A stretch of DNA of 64,000 nucleotides from an uncultured Leptolyngbyaceae cyanobacterium (GCA_938023035.1 CALIDI010000033.1:1-64000); one strand, 5' to 3'. Shown: positions 43,907 to 54,035, numbered from the stretch's first letter. Translations and numbers: made by a program. Notes: generated by a model from the sequence alone, not told the origin.

Positions 43907-45388
43907 TCTTTCCTAATGTGGCTGACAGGTATACAGAGGGTAGCCTATGCATCGATGAAGCTTGTTCTATATTATCTGAGTAAAATTAGTTAACCAGCCA
44001 ACCTTTAACACTGACTTTTGTATCAATAACGGCCTTGCTTAAAGTAGGCAGAAGCCACCCAGTAGAAAAACCTGTGACGTTCTAAGTAACGGCAAGCTCA
44101 AAGTAACCTTAACCCGGTTCAGAACTAGAGTTTTGCCTTGAAGTGCAACTGATCCAACTGATCATGGTTCAGGGCAGGTTTAGCCAGAGAATGTGGAGTT
44201 TATAGTCTGAAACCAGACCATAGAGGCTCACGGACCACAGAATCAATTCCTTTGCATTTCTATGATAAGACTTCAGATTTTTCAGTTTCTTTAATCCGTG
44301 CTCCCGATATTCCTGAAAATCGGTTTTCCTGTTCCCTTGAAAAATTGTGACTTTGGCTTTATTGTACTTTCATAAAGCTCTAATAAAAGAGTAAAAATTC
44401 TACCGATGGAGCTTTTTGTAGCATCGGTCAACAAAGGAAGGAAGCTGTGAAGCAGCCACTTTGGCCAGTCTAGGTTCCCTCGTACGGAGGATGTGGTCAT
44501 TCCAGATGTGGAGATGTAGAGACAAGGGCCACTTCAAGTTGAGTTAAGTGCCGTATGGTTCTCTGTCTGTTGTAAAAGGCTACAGGGTGTGAGGCATCAG
44601 TGGTAGGAGGGTTTTCCCCACCCTTGCAGGTCGCAAAGGTGGAGCAGTGAAGAGGAGCGCTCTCTGCTCGGCTAATACAACCTTGAGTAATGAAATTCTA
44701 TTGATTGCTCTCCGTCAGTGATCCGCGGTGTGTTCACTCCAGGTGAAAAACGCTTGATGTACCCGTGTTGCCAGATTCCGCAGTAGGCGACTCATTTCTG
44801 ATGTGGTGGACTAGCAATTCAAAAGTGGAGGAGTTCTCTAACCCCACAGTACTCTCACAGGTTTGTTCTTAAAGTTCTGATCTTTCACTTCTCTAGGGGA
44901 GGGAACTTTGCTCATTGATGTTTTCTGATTCTACAGGGATGACATCGGAGCCGATACTTTTAATGCCATGTGGAGCCTAAAGCGTCGCCGATTCTTTGTG
45001 GAAAGGGCAAAGCCCTATAGAGAGAAAACTGAGTGTATCTCAGGTTCGCAACTTTCACCCTAAATTCCTCTCCTTCCTCAGGAGAAAGAGACTTTTAATC
45101 CCGGCTCTCCTTCGCCCGAAATGGGCGAAGGGAGTGGAGAATGTAAAGCTTTGCTTTTCCCGCAGGGTGGGGCAACTAGCAAAAGTGGGATGCCCTCGAG
45201 AAAACTTCCCAGAGATCGGTGCCTTAAGCTTTTCAGTCAAGCTTATTTCCCTTTATGGTGTGGTTTTTGGGCAACACTAAAGTAGGCAAAACGACTCAAC
45301 TGTTGCTAACAGAATTTCTAATGGGAAACCACTGTTGCTTTGAAGGATCTAGTTTCCATAAGACCGTGTTTTTATCTAGGAGTTCACA
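43907..45388. other. 1.5-kb intergenic region without recognisable genes
   Basis: A hairpin ACCGATG...CATCGGT lies at 44402-44429. The 44440-44900 stretch is GC-richer and has several short inverted repeats, but I cannot assign an RNA family. The MITE-like copy lies at 45048-45194. Confidence 0.4.
45048..45194. mobile_element. MITE-like element, truncated copy 2
   Basis: The interior ACCCTAAATTCCTCTCC...CTTCGCCCGAAATGGGCGAAG and the right end TTCCCGCAGGGTGGGGCAAC-TAGCAAAAGTGGGATGC match the element at 34160-34358. The left inverted repeat is largely missing, so this looks like a decayed copy. Confidence 0.6.
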
Positions 45389-45547
45389 ATGCCAACCCTA
45401 CTTGTGGTCTTAACCACCTTGTCTCCTAACGTAATTTTGCTGATTGCAGGACTTACTCTTCCAATCTATCAACGGTTCGATTTAGGTGCTTTGCAAAAGC
45501 TACCAGTGACTGAAATGATTGACCCTATGAATAAAAAATTGAACTAG
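45389..45547 (+). CDS. Small hydrophobic protein, possibly frameshifted
   Basis: A 52-codon frame starting at an ATG with TAGGAG 7 nt upstream. The product has one membrane helix (LLVVLTTLSPNVILLIAGLT) and a short polar tail ending KKLN. Directly at the AAAAAA run near the stop, the -1 frame continues as ELGLYLLNIFMVGLLNSLLE to a TAA at 45627. A longer two-helix protein may therefore have been broken or be made by slippage. No family recognised. Confidence 0.45.
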   Translation: MPTLLVVLTTLSPNVILLIAGLTLPIYQRFDLGALQKLPVTEMIDPMNKKLN

Positions 45548-45857
45548 GCCTTTATCTCCTTAACATCTTCATGGTTGGCCTTCTCAATAGTCTATTAGAG
45601 TTCTGGAATGTATCCCTGCCGTTATAACAATGGTGTGTTTAACTTTATTACACGAGTAAGAGCCACTTTGTTCGGTTCATCTTTTTTTGGTCATCTTTAG
45701 CTTAAATCTTATCTGTCTATTGGGTATTTTGTTAGGTGTTTCGCCCGCTGCTCAGCAGACGATTTGGTCAGTTGGTAACTGGTTTTAGGGTTCAGGAGTG
45801 TTTGTCTTTTGTTTAATGATGATCGCCAATTCTTATTATGACTTTAGGAGTAATGCC

Positions 45858-46088
45858 ATGTTTTCACGTCATAGCAGCCAACTCTTTGACTTCACTGTCA
45901 AGGTTTTAAAGTATTTTGTGCTCACAATTTTCGGAGTGATGCTCACTTGCCTATTCAGCATTGTTGTTGGAAAATCATCCATTGCCTACCAGCTCATCCA
46001 AACCTTTACCCCTTGGTTTGGAAACTTAGGGGCATTGATTTTTTGCTTGATTGCGATCGCTGTTGTAGTCGAATCTTTGCGACATTAA
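45858..46088 (+). CDS. Small two-helix membrane protein
   Basis: A 76-residue protein with two hydrophobic helices (about 16-37: VLKYFVLTIFGVMLTCLFSI; about 53-72: LGALIFCLIAIAVVVESLRH). The ATG has TAGGAG 7 nt upstream, which decides this start over one 20 codons earlier. No family recognised. Upstream in the same frame, beyond a TAG, the sequence still reads as hydrophobic protein (LICLLGILLGVSPAAQQ), so the locus may be eroded. Confidence 0.5.
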   Translation: MFSRHSSQLFDFTVKVLKYFVLTIFGVMLTCLFSIVVGKSSIAYQLIQTFTPWFGNLGALIFCLIAIAVVVESLRH

Positions 46089-46126
46089 ACCTTCGCCAAT
46101 GACCAAAGTGCTAAAAACCGCCTAAA

Positions 46127-46162
46127 AGCGAATTAGAGGGTTTTACCAACCGCTAATTCGCT
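46127..46162 (-). terminator. Terminator between convergent genes
   Basis: AGCGAATTAG and CTAATTCGCT are perfect inverted repeats around a 16-nt loop. On the minus strand the stem is followed by TTTTAGGCGGTTTTT, so it suits the STAS gene that ends at 46173. It may also slow transcription from the other side. Confidence 0.7.
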
Positions 46163-46172
46163 GACCAGAAGC

Positions 46173-46550
46173 CTAGGCCGACAACCGGGCCAAATAAGTT
46201 TCAGGCACCTCACGAGCGATATCATAGACTGGCAGAAGGTCGTTTAAGGTTGTAAAAACTTCAAACACCTGGTCAAGCTGCGTAATTTCAAAAATCAGTC
46301 GAGCCGAAGGCGCGAGATTGCAAACAACCAAACGGCAGGTGGCATCATTAAAGCGCTTTAGCTCTTGAACAAGGGCACAAACCCCCTCGCTATCGATAAA
46401 ATCTACGCCTGCCATATCCAAGATGCAAACACTCTGAGGGTGTAGTTCAACTTGGGCCAAACGTTGTTGGAAAGAATGGCTGCTTGTTGCATCTAACCGC
46501 CCTGACAAACGTAGGACGACAACAGACTTGGTTTTTTCTATAAGCTTCAT
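46173..46550 (-). CDS. STAS-domain anti-sigma factor antagonist
   Basis: A 125-residue STAS domain protein: VVVLRLSGRLDATSSHSFQQ at the N-terminus and VCILDMAGVDFIDSEGVCAL, where the Ser in DFIDSEG sits at the usual phosphorylation position of SpoIIAA/RsbV proteins. Such proteins bind a serine kinase/anti-sigma factor and release it when dephosphorylated. No kinase, phosphatase or sigma factor gene is near. Convergent with the small membrane protein gene. Confidence 0.9.
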   Translation of the reverse strand: MKLIEKTKSVVVLRLSGRLDATSSHSFQQRLAQVELHPQSVCILDMAGVDFIDSEGVCALVQELKRFNDATCRLVVCNLAPSARLIFEITQLDQVFEVFTTLNDLLPVYDIAREVPETYLARLSA

Positions 46551-47325
46551 AGGTTATGGCAACATCAGTAGAGTTGCTGAGTAGATTGCAGGTAAGAGTA
46601 AGAACCTAGCCCATTCACTGCCTGAATGCTATCTCAAATTGAAGAAGCTCAAACAGTGAATGGGTTCAATATTTTTATCCACAGGTTGTAAATATAGGAG
46701 AATTGACCCGAAATTCTACGGAGTTACCTTAGACTTCATTGAATCTTTGTTTTTTCTTTTAGGGATTATTACGTTCACCTGCTCGCCTGCTCTAGAGGTT
46801 AACTCTGACGGCTGGGAATATTTGACTAGACAGATGGTATTAGAAGCCTACCCCTGCTAGCCTTGACAACTAAAGTCGCAGCTATTCGGGCCAAACCGGT
46901 TTCCATAGGTTATGGAAAGCTCTGGTTTCAGTTCCCGTAGGCAGAGCTGACTCATGGCGTTGCGGGTTTAACCGCTGGACATGCTTTAAACCCCTGCTGG
47001 GAGGATGGCCGCAACAGCGTGGAAGGGGCGAGTCAATTGTCTGCTTATGAACCTTGAATTTTTGTGGAAGAGGCTTCATCTCCCGAACGATATCTTGCAA
47101 GATTTGACGAAATATCAAGAATGATTGCATGAGTAGGAGCGATCGCCCCCGCTTAAGACTAACCTGAGTCCTTATATACAGGGGTTTTCGGGTGGCTAAG
47201 TGGGTTAATGCAAGTGGCATCCCTGGCCTTCGCCTATTTTTCAGCCTCTGCTTGCTCTGAGACAATGGACAAGCGATTGCTAGTGCTGCGATAGCCGTGC
47301 CCCTCATACTCACGGAGAAATTGAT
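46551..47325. other. 775-bp intergenic region upstream of chlB
   Basis: No gene supported; short frames on both strands have poor starts. The chlB promoter should lie in the last 200 bp. An in-frame run on the minus strand over 46882-47418 overlaps the chlB start and is not coding. Confidence 0.45.
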
Positions 47326-48852
47326 ATGAAATTGGCTTACTGGATGTATGCAGGCCCCGCCCATATTGGCACCCTCCGCATTGCCAGTTCTTTTAAGAAC
47401 GTTCACGCGATTATGCATGCGCCCTTAGGCGACGATTATTTCAACGTCATGCGCTCAATGTTAGAGCGGGAGCGCAATTTTACCCCCGTGACAACTAGTG
47501 TGGTGGATCGCAATGTTTTAGCGCGTGGCTCCCAGGAAAAGGTGGTGGATAACATCACCCGCAAAGATCAAGAAGAGCATCCAGATTTGATTATCTTGAC
47601 CCCAACTTGTACTTCCAGCATTCTCCAGGAAGATCTGCAAAACTTCTGCGATCGCGCCCAGTTAGAATCCCAGGGAGATGTGCTGTTAGCGGATGTCAAT
47701 CATTATCGGGTGAATGAGCTGCAAGCGGCGGATCGTACCCTACAACAGGTGGTGCAGTTCTATATTGAGAAGGCTCGAAAAAAGGGTGAGTTGTCCCCGG
47801 CAAAAACAGAGCAGCCATCGGTCAATATCCTCGGCATTTCTACCCTGGGCTTCCATAATCGCCATGATTGTACTGAGCTAAAGCGGCTGATGGCAGATTT
47901 GGGGATTACCGTCAATGCGGTGATCCCTGATGGGGCATCGGTGCATGAATTGAAGCATTTGCCTCGGGCCTGGTTTAACCTAGTGCCCTACCGGGAGTTG
48001 GGCCGCATGACTGCCACTTACCTAGAAGCAGAGTTTGGCCAGCCTTTTGTTGATATTACGCCGATGGGAGTGGTGGAGACAGCCCGCTGCCTGCGGGCGA
48101 TTCAAACAATCTTGAATGCCAATGGTGCCACGATTAACTATGAAGACTACATCCAGGAACAGACGTTGCATGTCTCCCAAGCGGCCTGGTTTTCACGCTC
48201 GATCGATTGTCAAAATTTGACGGGCAAAAAGGCTGTCGTTTATGGCGATGCTACTCATGCAGCAGCAATTACCAAGATCCTCTCGCGGGAAATGGGAATT
48301 CATGTCGCCTGGGCTGGCACTTTCTGCAAGTATGATGCCGCGTGGTTTGAGGCGGAGGTTTCCTCCTTTTGCGACCAAGTGCTGGTGACAGAAGACCATA
48401 CCGTCGTCGGTGATGCGATCGCCAAAGCCGAACCTGCTGCCATCTTTGGCACCCAGATGGAGCGCCATGTTGGTAAACGGCTGGATATCCCCTGTGGGGT
48501 GATTTCATCCCCCATTCATATTCAGAACTTTCCCATCGGCTATAAGCCTTTCTTGGGATATGAGGGAACCAATCAAATTGTGGATCTGATTTACAACTCC
48601 TTTACCTTGGGGATGGAGGATCACCTGTTGGAGATCTTTGGTGGCCATGATACGAAAGAGAGCATCACAAAGGGGATTTCGGCAGACTCTGATTTGACCT
48701 GGAGTAAAGATGGGCAGGCCGAGCTGAACAAAATTCCTGGCTTTGTGCGGGGTAAGGTCAAGCGGAATACGGAAAAATTTGCCCGCGATCGCGGCATTGA
48801 GGTGATTACTGCGGAAGTCCTCTATGCTGCCAAGGAAGCCGTTGGGGCCTAA
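47326..48852 (+). CDS. chlB: Light-independent protochlorophyllide reductase subunit B
   Basis: A 508-residue protein that matches ChlB from end to end: [56 protein letters not shown], the Asp/Cys cluster region and the C-terminal domain [20 protein letters not shown]. With ChlN it forms the nitrogenase-like catalytic component that reduces protochlorophyllide in the dark, using electrons from ChlL. chlL and chlN are not adjacent, as usual in cyanobacteria. A GC stem terminator follows. Confidence 0.97.
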   Translation: MKLAYWMYAGPAHIGTLRIASSFKNVHAIMHAPLGDDYFNVMRSMLERERNFTPVTTSVVDRNVLARGSQEKVVDNITRKDQEEHPDLIILTPTCTSSILQEDLQNFCDRAQLESQGDVLLADVNHYRVNELQAADRTLQQVVQFYIEKARKKGELSPAKTEQPSVNILGISTLGFHNRHDCTELKRLMADLGITVNAVIPDGASVHELKHLPRAWFNLVPYRELGRMTATYLEAEFGQPFVDITPMGVVETARCLRAIQTILNANGATINYEDYIQEQTLHVSQAAWFSRSIDCQNLTGKKAVVYGDATHAAAITKILSREMGIHVAWAGTFCKYDAAWFEAEVSSFCDQVLVTEDHTVVGDAIAKAEPAAIFGTQMERHVGKRLDIPCGVISSPIHIQNFPIGYKPFLGYEGTNQIVDLIYNSFTLGMEDHLLEIFGGHDTKESITKGISADSDLTWSKDGQAELNKIPGFVRGKVKRNTEKFARDRGIEVITAEVLYAAKEAVGA

Positions 48853-48888
48853 TCGGGGTGAGTTTTTCCTGTTGGCAAGCGTTCCTGT

Positions 48889-48917
48889 CCCCAGAGTCTC
48901 AAACATTCTGGGGATTT
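48889..48917 (+). terminator. Probable terminator after chlB
   Basis: CCCCAGA and TCTGGGG form a 7-bp stem with an 11-nt loop, followed by ATTTTG, 36 nt past the stop. Confidence 0.65.
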
Positions 48918-49153
48918 TGCGTAGAATGCCCTGCTGTGGCTCCAGAAGTCCGCTCAAGCCAGCTAGGGAGTATTTGCCAATCAAATCGGTATCAAGGCAT
49001 TATCCATCCGTCGGGGTTTCTATAGAGTGTTGGCTAATTTTTAGCCTTACCGATCTGGCCAAGCGATCGATTTATTTGCGGCAGCAGCGGGTATAACTGG
49101 CAGGGGACGCCCACCAACGAGCCGCGCTGGTGGTGCATTGGAGGAACGTTAAA

Positions 49154-51649
49154 ATGCAGTGGAACGGGGATCGGGCATTGACTTGGGGGCGAAAGGTGAC
49201 GCTGATTTTAGCCTGTAGTGGGCTGGCGGCTTTCTTACCGGCGGCCTTGGGGCAAACAGCAGAACGCATTCGCCTTACCCTGGCGCCTCTAGAAATTACG
49301 GTTTCTATTGAATCTTTGGAGGTTTTTGCAGAGGAAGGGCAGGTAAGGCGGGATCTAGCTCCCTTTGTGCGCCGCCTCAGCCCGGAGCAACGCAAGCAGG
49401 TGCGATCGCTGCTGCAAAAGCGCTTTGATGTAGGGCCAACGACCATTGCCCGGGCTACCTATTCTCCCATGGCTGAGTCTTTTTTACGGCGGGTAGGTTT
49501 CTTAATTCAGCAGGATGCGCGAGCCAATGGATTTTATGCCCTGCGGGCCGCAGCGATTCTATCAGCAGCCGATAAAACCGAGGGTTTGACAGTTCTCAAC
49601 TTTTTGCGCCAGTTTCCTGGACAGGATATTCGCATCGATATTCGCGATGTGCTGTACATTCTGCGCGAGTTTCAGACCCAAAATGCCTATCGAGATGCAG
49701 CGATTCAGGCGATCGCCCAGCAAGCAGCCCAAGAAGCCGCAACTCTGCCCTCTGCTAGTTTGCACCAGTTTCCTGACCTGCGCCAGTCAGGCCCTTACCC
49801 CGTCCTTAAAAAAACCGTGACCTTTGAGATTAATGCGGTTCGTCCAACGGGGGTTGGGTTTGCCCCGACATATCCTCTGCTGGTAGATTTTTATCTGCCT
49901 GATCGTGCTCCTACCCCCCTGCCTCTAGTTGTCTACACCCATGGCTTTGGGGCCAATCGGTTTAACAACGCCTACGTGGCTAAACATCTGGCTTCCCATG
50001 GGTTTGCAGTCGCCACTCCAGAACATATCGGGAGCAACCTGGAGTATCGCACGAACTTCTTACAGGGCAAGGTGAGCGATATTATTAGCCCGATTGAGTT
50101 TATCAGTCGCGCTCTAGATACGACCTACCTGTTAGATGAACTGGAGCAGCGTGACAAAACCGATCCGGAGTGGCGGGGCAAACTCAATCTAGCCCAGGTG
50201 GGCATCATGGGGGCCTCCTTTGGGGGCACCACCGCTCTGGGGTTGGCTGGGGCAGAAATTCAGAGCGATCGCCTGCAAGCGGAGTGTCAGGAAACAATCC
50301 CCATTTTCAGCTTGTCTCCGCTGCTGCAATGCTACGCCCAATACTTACCACCCGCTAACTATAGAGTGCGTGACCCCCGAATTAAGGCGGCCTTTTCGGC
50401 CTATCCTCCTAGCGGCATTCTCTACGGGCCAGAAGGTTTTGGCAAAATTGAGATTCCGACGTTGATCCTGACGGGCAGCCATGATGTGGTCATGAGTCCA
50501 GCGGTGGATGACCAGATCCATCCCTTTGTTTGGCTGAAAACACCCCAAAAATATTTGGCGTTGATGGTACCGGGTACCCATTTTTCTAGCAGTGCCGAAG
50601 CCGCAGAAGCGATTCCAGAATTTATGCGGGGGCCGGCTCTAGATGTGGGGCGTGGTTATCAGGCGGCTTTAAGTGTGGCCTTCTTTCAGGCCCATCTTGT
50701 GGGAGATCCCCGCTACTTGCCCTACCTCAGTGAAACCTATGCTAAAACCATCAGCCAGCCCCAACTGACGCTGAATATTGTGCGATCGCTGACTTCTCAG
50801 CAACTAGAACAAGCCTATGGCCAAACACCACCAAAGCCTATCGTGCCGCCCCCGGTTGTGGCAACCAGTCGCCGCCGCGAACCCGTGTTGGATGAAATCC
50901 GGCGATCGCGGGTGTTGCGGGTGGCTCTGCGTACTGATGCTGCGCCTTTTGGCTATATCGACGCCCAGGGGCAATGGGTTGGCTATTGCGTTGATGCCAT
51001 CAATGCCTTGCGATCGCACCTAGAGAGCCAGCTTAATTTGCCAGCAGAATCTCTGGATGTCGTGCGCTTACCGACAAACCAGAGTAATCGGTTGATGCTG
51101 GTGCAACAGGGAACTACGCATTTAGAGTGTGGCCCCGAAGCTGCCCAGCGCGGCCAACCTGTTGCCTTTTCCCAGCCATTTTTTGTTTCTGGCACCCAAC
51201 TGTTAGTTCCCGCCGGCCAGGAAGCCACCGTGTCTCCCAAGAGTGCAATCAACATTGGTACCCTGAGTGAAACAGCAGCCAGCGCCGTAGCTAGGGCCTA
51301 TCCTAACGCTCAACGTACTGCTTACTTGACGGCTGGTGAGGCCAATGCAGCGCTTCAGGCTTTGCAACAGGGGCGATTAGGGGCCGTCGCGGATGATGGC
51401 ATTTTATTACTGGGCCGATTAGCTCAACGGAGTCTGGCTGTTGACTCTTTTGCTGTGGTACCGCCCAATCCGCTAGATTGTCGGTTTTATAGCCTGGTCT
51501 TACCCCCGGGGGATAACCGCTGGCAAAGTACAGTCAATGCTTTTATTACCAGTACCCAGGCCAGACAGGTGCGCGATCGCTGGTTTCAGCAGAGCTACCC
51601 CACTGCTATCCCAATTCTGGAGTATTGCAGTCACCCAGCCCGCCAGTAG
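49154..51649 (+). CDS. DUF1400 / alpha-beta hydrolase fused to periplasmic solute-binding domain
   Basis: An 831-residue exported protein. Signal peptide (VTLILACSGLAAFLPAALGQ); DUF1400 (about 35-165); an alpha/beta hydrolase with oxyanion-side HGFGANRFNN, nucleophile elbow GIMGASFGGTTAL, Asp region LTGSHDVVMSP and His in VPGTHFSSS. After a Pro-rich linker (PPKPIVPPPVV), a bacterial type 3 solute-binding domain starts at RSRVLRVALRTDAAPFGYID and ends in RDRWFQQSYP. The esterase half is like cyanobacterial PAF-acetylhydrolase/dienelactone-type enzymes. The fused binding domain could sense or deliver an amino-acid-like ligand. ATG 49154 has GAGGA upstream. Confidence 0.88.
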   Translation: MQWNGDRALTWGRKVTLILACSGLAAFLPAALGQTAERIRLTLAPLEITVSIESLEVFAEEGQVRRDLAPFVRRLSPEQRKQVRSLLQKRFDVGPTTIARATYSPMAESFLRRVGFLIQQDARANGFYALRAAAILSAADKTEGLTVLNFLRQFPGQDIRIDIRDVLYILREFQTQNAYRDAAIQAIAQQAAQEAATLPSASLHQFPDLRQSGPYPVLKKTVTFEINAVRPTGVGFAPTYPLLVDFYLPDRAPTPLPLVVYTHGFGANRFNNAYVAKHLASHGFAVATPEHIGSNLEYRTNFLQGKVSDIISPIEFISRALDTTYLLDELEQRDKTDPEWRGKLNLAQVGIMGASFGGTTALGLAGAEIQSDRLQAECQETIPIFSLSPLLQCYAQYLPPANYRVRDPRIKAAFSAYPPSGILYGPEGFGKIEIPTLILTGSHDVVMSPAVDDQIHPFVWLKTPQKYLALMVPGTHFSSSAEAAEAIPEFMRGPALDVGRGYQAALSVAFFQAHLVGDPRYLPYLSETYAKTISQPQLTLNIVRSLTSQQLEQAYGQTPPKPIVPPPVVATSRRREPVLDEIRRSRVLRVALRTDAAPFGYIDAQGQWVGYCVDAINALRSHLESQLNLPAESLDVVRLPTNQSNRLMLVQQGTTHLECGPEAAQRGQPVAFSQPFFVSGTQLLVPAGQEATVSPKSAINIGTLSETAASAVARAYPNAQRTAYLTAGEANAALQALQQGRLGAVADDGILLLGRLAQRSLAVDSFAVVPPNPLDCRFYSLVLPPGDNRWQSTVNAFITSTQARQVRDRWFQQSYPTAIPILEYCSHPARQ

Positions 51650-51743
51650 GAGCCGCACCTTTTAGCTGGGAGCAGGGCCAGAACGAAGGCAACATTTCTC
51701 AGCGACTCTAACCACTCATCCGCCCATCGCCTCGGCTACTTCG

Positions 51744-53177
51744 TTAGGGCTGAGTGGGAAGTTGTTTTAGCTCCTGCTCTAGTTCTTGGGGAGTGCGGGG
51801 CATCCAGCGATCGCCCCGCAGTCGGCGCAATAGGGCGATCGCCTCCGCTCGACTCTGGCCTGTATTGGCCTCATAGCGTTGCCAAAAATCATTCCACCAG
51901 CCAGGGGGTTCTTGCTTATCCCCGTCATATTCAGTGGGTCGGCCAGTGTCACCACTCACGACCAAACTGCCAACATAATCTGCATCGTCATAGACGCGGG
52001 CGATTTGCTGACGAATCTCACGCATATCAGATTCGGTAAGTTCTCCATCGCTAGTCGCCTTATAGAATTGCACCGTTACTCGCACTGGAAAGCGGGGGTC
52101 TCGCTCAATCGACAGGTTGTCAATTTCCGTAAAAGGCCCCTCAACTCGCCCATGCCCAATCACCGCATCTTCTACAGTACTCCGTTGGGACTCTAGCAGA
52201 GTGATGCCCGGAGCCGCAGCCGGAGCCGGCATCGTTGCGCGGGGGCGTTCTTTTTGTTTCAGTGGCACCTGAATCAACAGCACCATATTCAGACCACTTT
52301 CGCCAGCGGCTTCAGCACTGGGTTCGATCGGCTGGCTCGGTATGCGCCCTGCCCCCGGCTCAAAATCACTACGGCGTTGCCCGGTCAAACTGGCGCGATC
52401 GCCATTTTTATTAAAAAACAGCCGTTGACCCCAGGTGCGTCCTGCCTCAAACCCATCCCGCACATTGTCGATCACCGTCACGCTCGTCCCTTCTCGTGTC
52501 GCCAAAATTGTCAACACCGCCGGGTCACCCTTAACAGACTGATAGTTAAACAGCACCGGGTTAAATTCTGCTTTGGCTCCCTTGGGAATGGGCAAAAAGC
52601 AAGCCTGGGCACTAACCAGAGCATGGCTATCTCGCTCCGCCACTAAAGAACTCTGCTTGCCTTTCCAGGATTGGGGGTTATGCAGATACTTGCGAAGGTC
52701 GCCTAAAAATTCCTTTAGGGATACCCGTTGTAAAGCCTTGCCTTTTTCGTTGCCGACCAACAGATAAAAGCGATCGAGGGGAATATCTGCTGTTTTATCC
52801 GCAAAGTTGGGATGACGAATCACCGGCATCAGACTTAACTCGTACTGACCGGTTTTAGGGTTTTTCTGCTGCACCTGAATCGTCATGTCACTAATGTTTG
52901 GCCCCACCGCAGACCCTTTGTAGCGCCCAGTATCTTCCCATGTGATATTGAGAATATTGAGGTCATGCCGCCGTGCCATCTGCTGCGCTTGGGGATTTTG
53001 CACCATGCGAACAGTCTTGCGAATCACTTCGCTGTAATTGTAGTAACTCACCAATTCACGGGGGTCAGGGCGTTGGTTTGCAGTCATCAGCGTTGTCGTA
53101 GGGCGAGAGTCAGGAACGGCTTGAGCAAATAGGGGCACGGGTAAAAGGGTTAACAAAGTGAGTAGCAAGGTTCGCAT
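51744..53177 (-). CDS. Exported protein of unknown function
   Basis: A ~477-residue secreted protein. The ATG at 53177 gives a clear signal peptide (MRTLLLTLLTLLPVPLFAQA) with GGAG upstream. The mature part has a segment PQAQQMARRHDLNILNITWE, a middle region rich in polar residues with a short proline linker (ATMPAPAAAPGITLL), and a C-terminal domain with PRFPVRVTVQFYKATSDGE. I recognise no domain. Some sequence features (Trp-Glu-Asp-Thr-Gly-Arg-x-Lys-Gly-Ser) look conserved-type and would suit an extracellular binding role. Confidence 0.75.
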   Translation of the reverse strand: MRTLLLTLLTLLPVPLFAQAVPDSRPTTTLMTANQRPDPRELVSYYNYSEVIRKTVRMVQNPQAQQMARRHDLNILNITWEDTGRYKGSAVGPNISDMTIQVQQKNPKTGQYELSLMPVIRHPNFADKTADIPLDRFYLLVGNEKGKALQRVSLKEFLGDLRKYLHNPQSWKGKQSSLVAERDSHALVSAQACFLPIPKGAKAEFNPVLFNYQSVKGDPAVLTILATREGTSVTVIDNVRDGFEAGRTWGQRLFFNKNGDRASLTGQRRSDFEPGAGRIPSQPIEPSAEAAGESGLNMVLLIQVPLKQKERPRATMPAPAAAPGITLLESQRSTVEDAVIGHGRVEGPFTEIDNLSIERDPRFPVRVTVQFYKATSDGELTESDMREIRQQIARVYDDADYVGSLVVSGDTGRPTEYDGDKQEPPGWWNDFWQRYEANTGQSRAEAIALLRRLRGDRWMPRTPQELEQELKQLPTQP

Positions 53178-53861
53178 AGCTTCAATTCTCCATAACCGCA
53201 CATTGGTGACACCACTCACCAACAACCAGCGAATTGTTGTTCAAAACTAACCTTTGTCGTTAATCTACGCAAACAGGTTTCGATTTCCGCAACAATTTTC
53301 TTAAGAAATAAAGCGTGTCTAAGTCCAGCACTGGAGCGTTATCTACCAGGCAACAATCACCTTCAATCCGGTCGTGGTTCTGGCCACCTACATGAGTGCT
53401 GTTAGTGGTGTAAGCCTATTCTTTCTGCTCGAACATTTTGAACTCCAGACTTTCACTCCAGGCCAAACCTGATTGACTGACAAAAACTGGGCACCGGGTG
53501 GTTGAAACCGTTGCGACATCAACGTAGTCGGCCTCCGCTAGTTTTCTACCCTTACCGAAAACCTGCGCAGGCGGGTTTTGCCTCTGTAGGCGCGGCTTCG
53601 AGCCGCCAGCACAAAAAATTTTGTCAGTCAGCAAGGGAGTTGGCACTGTATCGGCAAATTTGCTCTCTTCAGACAATGCCATACGTTTCATCGCGCTCTG
53701 CAAAACGACAACCCTCAACTCTATTTACCAACCCTCGACTCTAAACGGCTCGCGTGTTCAGGCGCATCGAGATAATGATTGCTCATTTGTCAAAATAACG
53801 ATTGACTGGTTAATAATTCATTCCTCACTTCACCCCAAAAAGTCAGAACTCGTCGACAGGT
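53178..53861. other. 684-bp intergenic region with a repeat
   Basis: The repeat at 53490-53620 fills the middle. A 100-codon minus frame across it (53416-53718) is repeat-derived and not coding. Confidence 0.5.
53490..53620 (-). repeat. Cyanobacterial GCGGCTTGAAGCCGC / AAACCCGCCTGCGC repeat, copy 2
   Basis: On the minus strand: TGGCGGCTCGAAGCCGCGCC, TACAGAGGCAAAACCCGCCT, GCGCAGGTTTTCGG, then AACTAGCGGAGGCCGACTAC and CAACGGTTTCAACCACCCGG. This is the familiar long intergenic repeat of filamentous cyanobacteria. Related to copies at 25045 and 62415. Confidence 0.7.
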
Positions 53862-54035
53862 CTATGAGAGTTTTGCCAGCGATCGCAATATCGCGGCATC
53901 CATGATCCAGCAAAAGGTGAGTATCGCTAATAGAGCATAGGCAATCAACCGTTCCCGCCGGGTTGGGCGACGCCATCGCGGTAACTTTAATAGCATTGCG
54001 AATACATGAAGCCATCGATTTTCTTGGTTAGTCAT
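53862..54035 (-). CDS. Possible small single-helix membrane protein
   Basis: A 57-codon frame. The product begins MTNQENRWLHVFAML, has a basic stretch (PRWRRPTRRERLIAY) and then a membrane helix (ALLAILTFCWIMDAAILRSL). Positive-inside topology is reasonable. No strong ribosome-binding site. Could be real or a chance frame. Confidence 0.35.
   Translation of the reverse strand: MTNQENRWLHVFAMLLKLPRWRRPTRRERLIAYALLAILTFCWIMDAAILRSLAKLS

Noticed and set aside
44440-44760. Possible structured RNA or group II intron fragment (CTCGTACGGAGG, GTGCCGTATGG)
   Set aside because: The CGTACGG and CCGTATGG pieces recall domain V of group II introns, but the order and the 34-nt spacing are wrong, and no reverse transcriptase remnant is readable.
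45519-45547. Programmed -1 frameshift at AAAAAA
   Set aside because: The zero-frame codons do not form a canonical X-XXY-YYZ slippery heptamer and no downstream stimulator is evident; decay or sequencing error is as likely.
46660-46860. 66-codon plus frame upstream of chlB
   Set aside because: No ribosome-binding site and no resemblance to any protein; probably chance.
46882-47418. 178-codon minus-strand frame overlapping the chlB start
   Set aside because: Overlaps certain chlB coding sequence, has no domain, and its composition is that of a shadow frame.
53416-53718. 100-codon minus frame
   Set aside because: Most of it lies inside the long cyanobacterial repeat and is explained by that.
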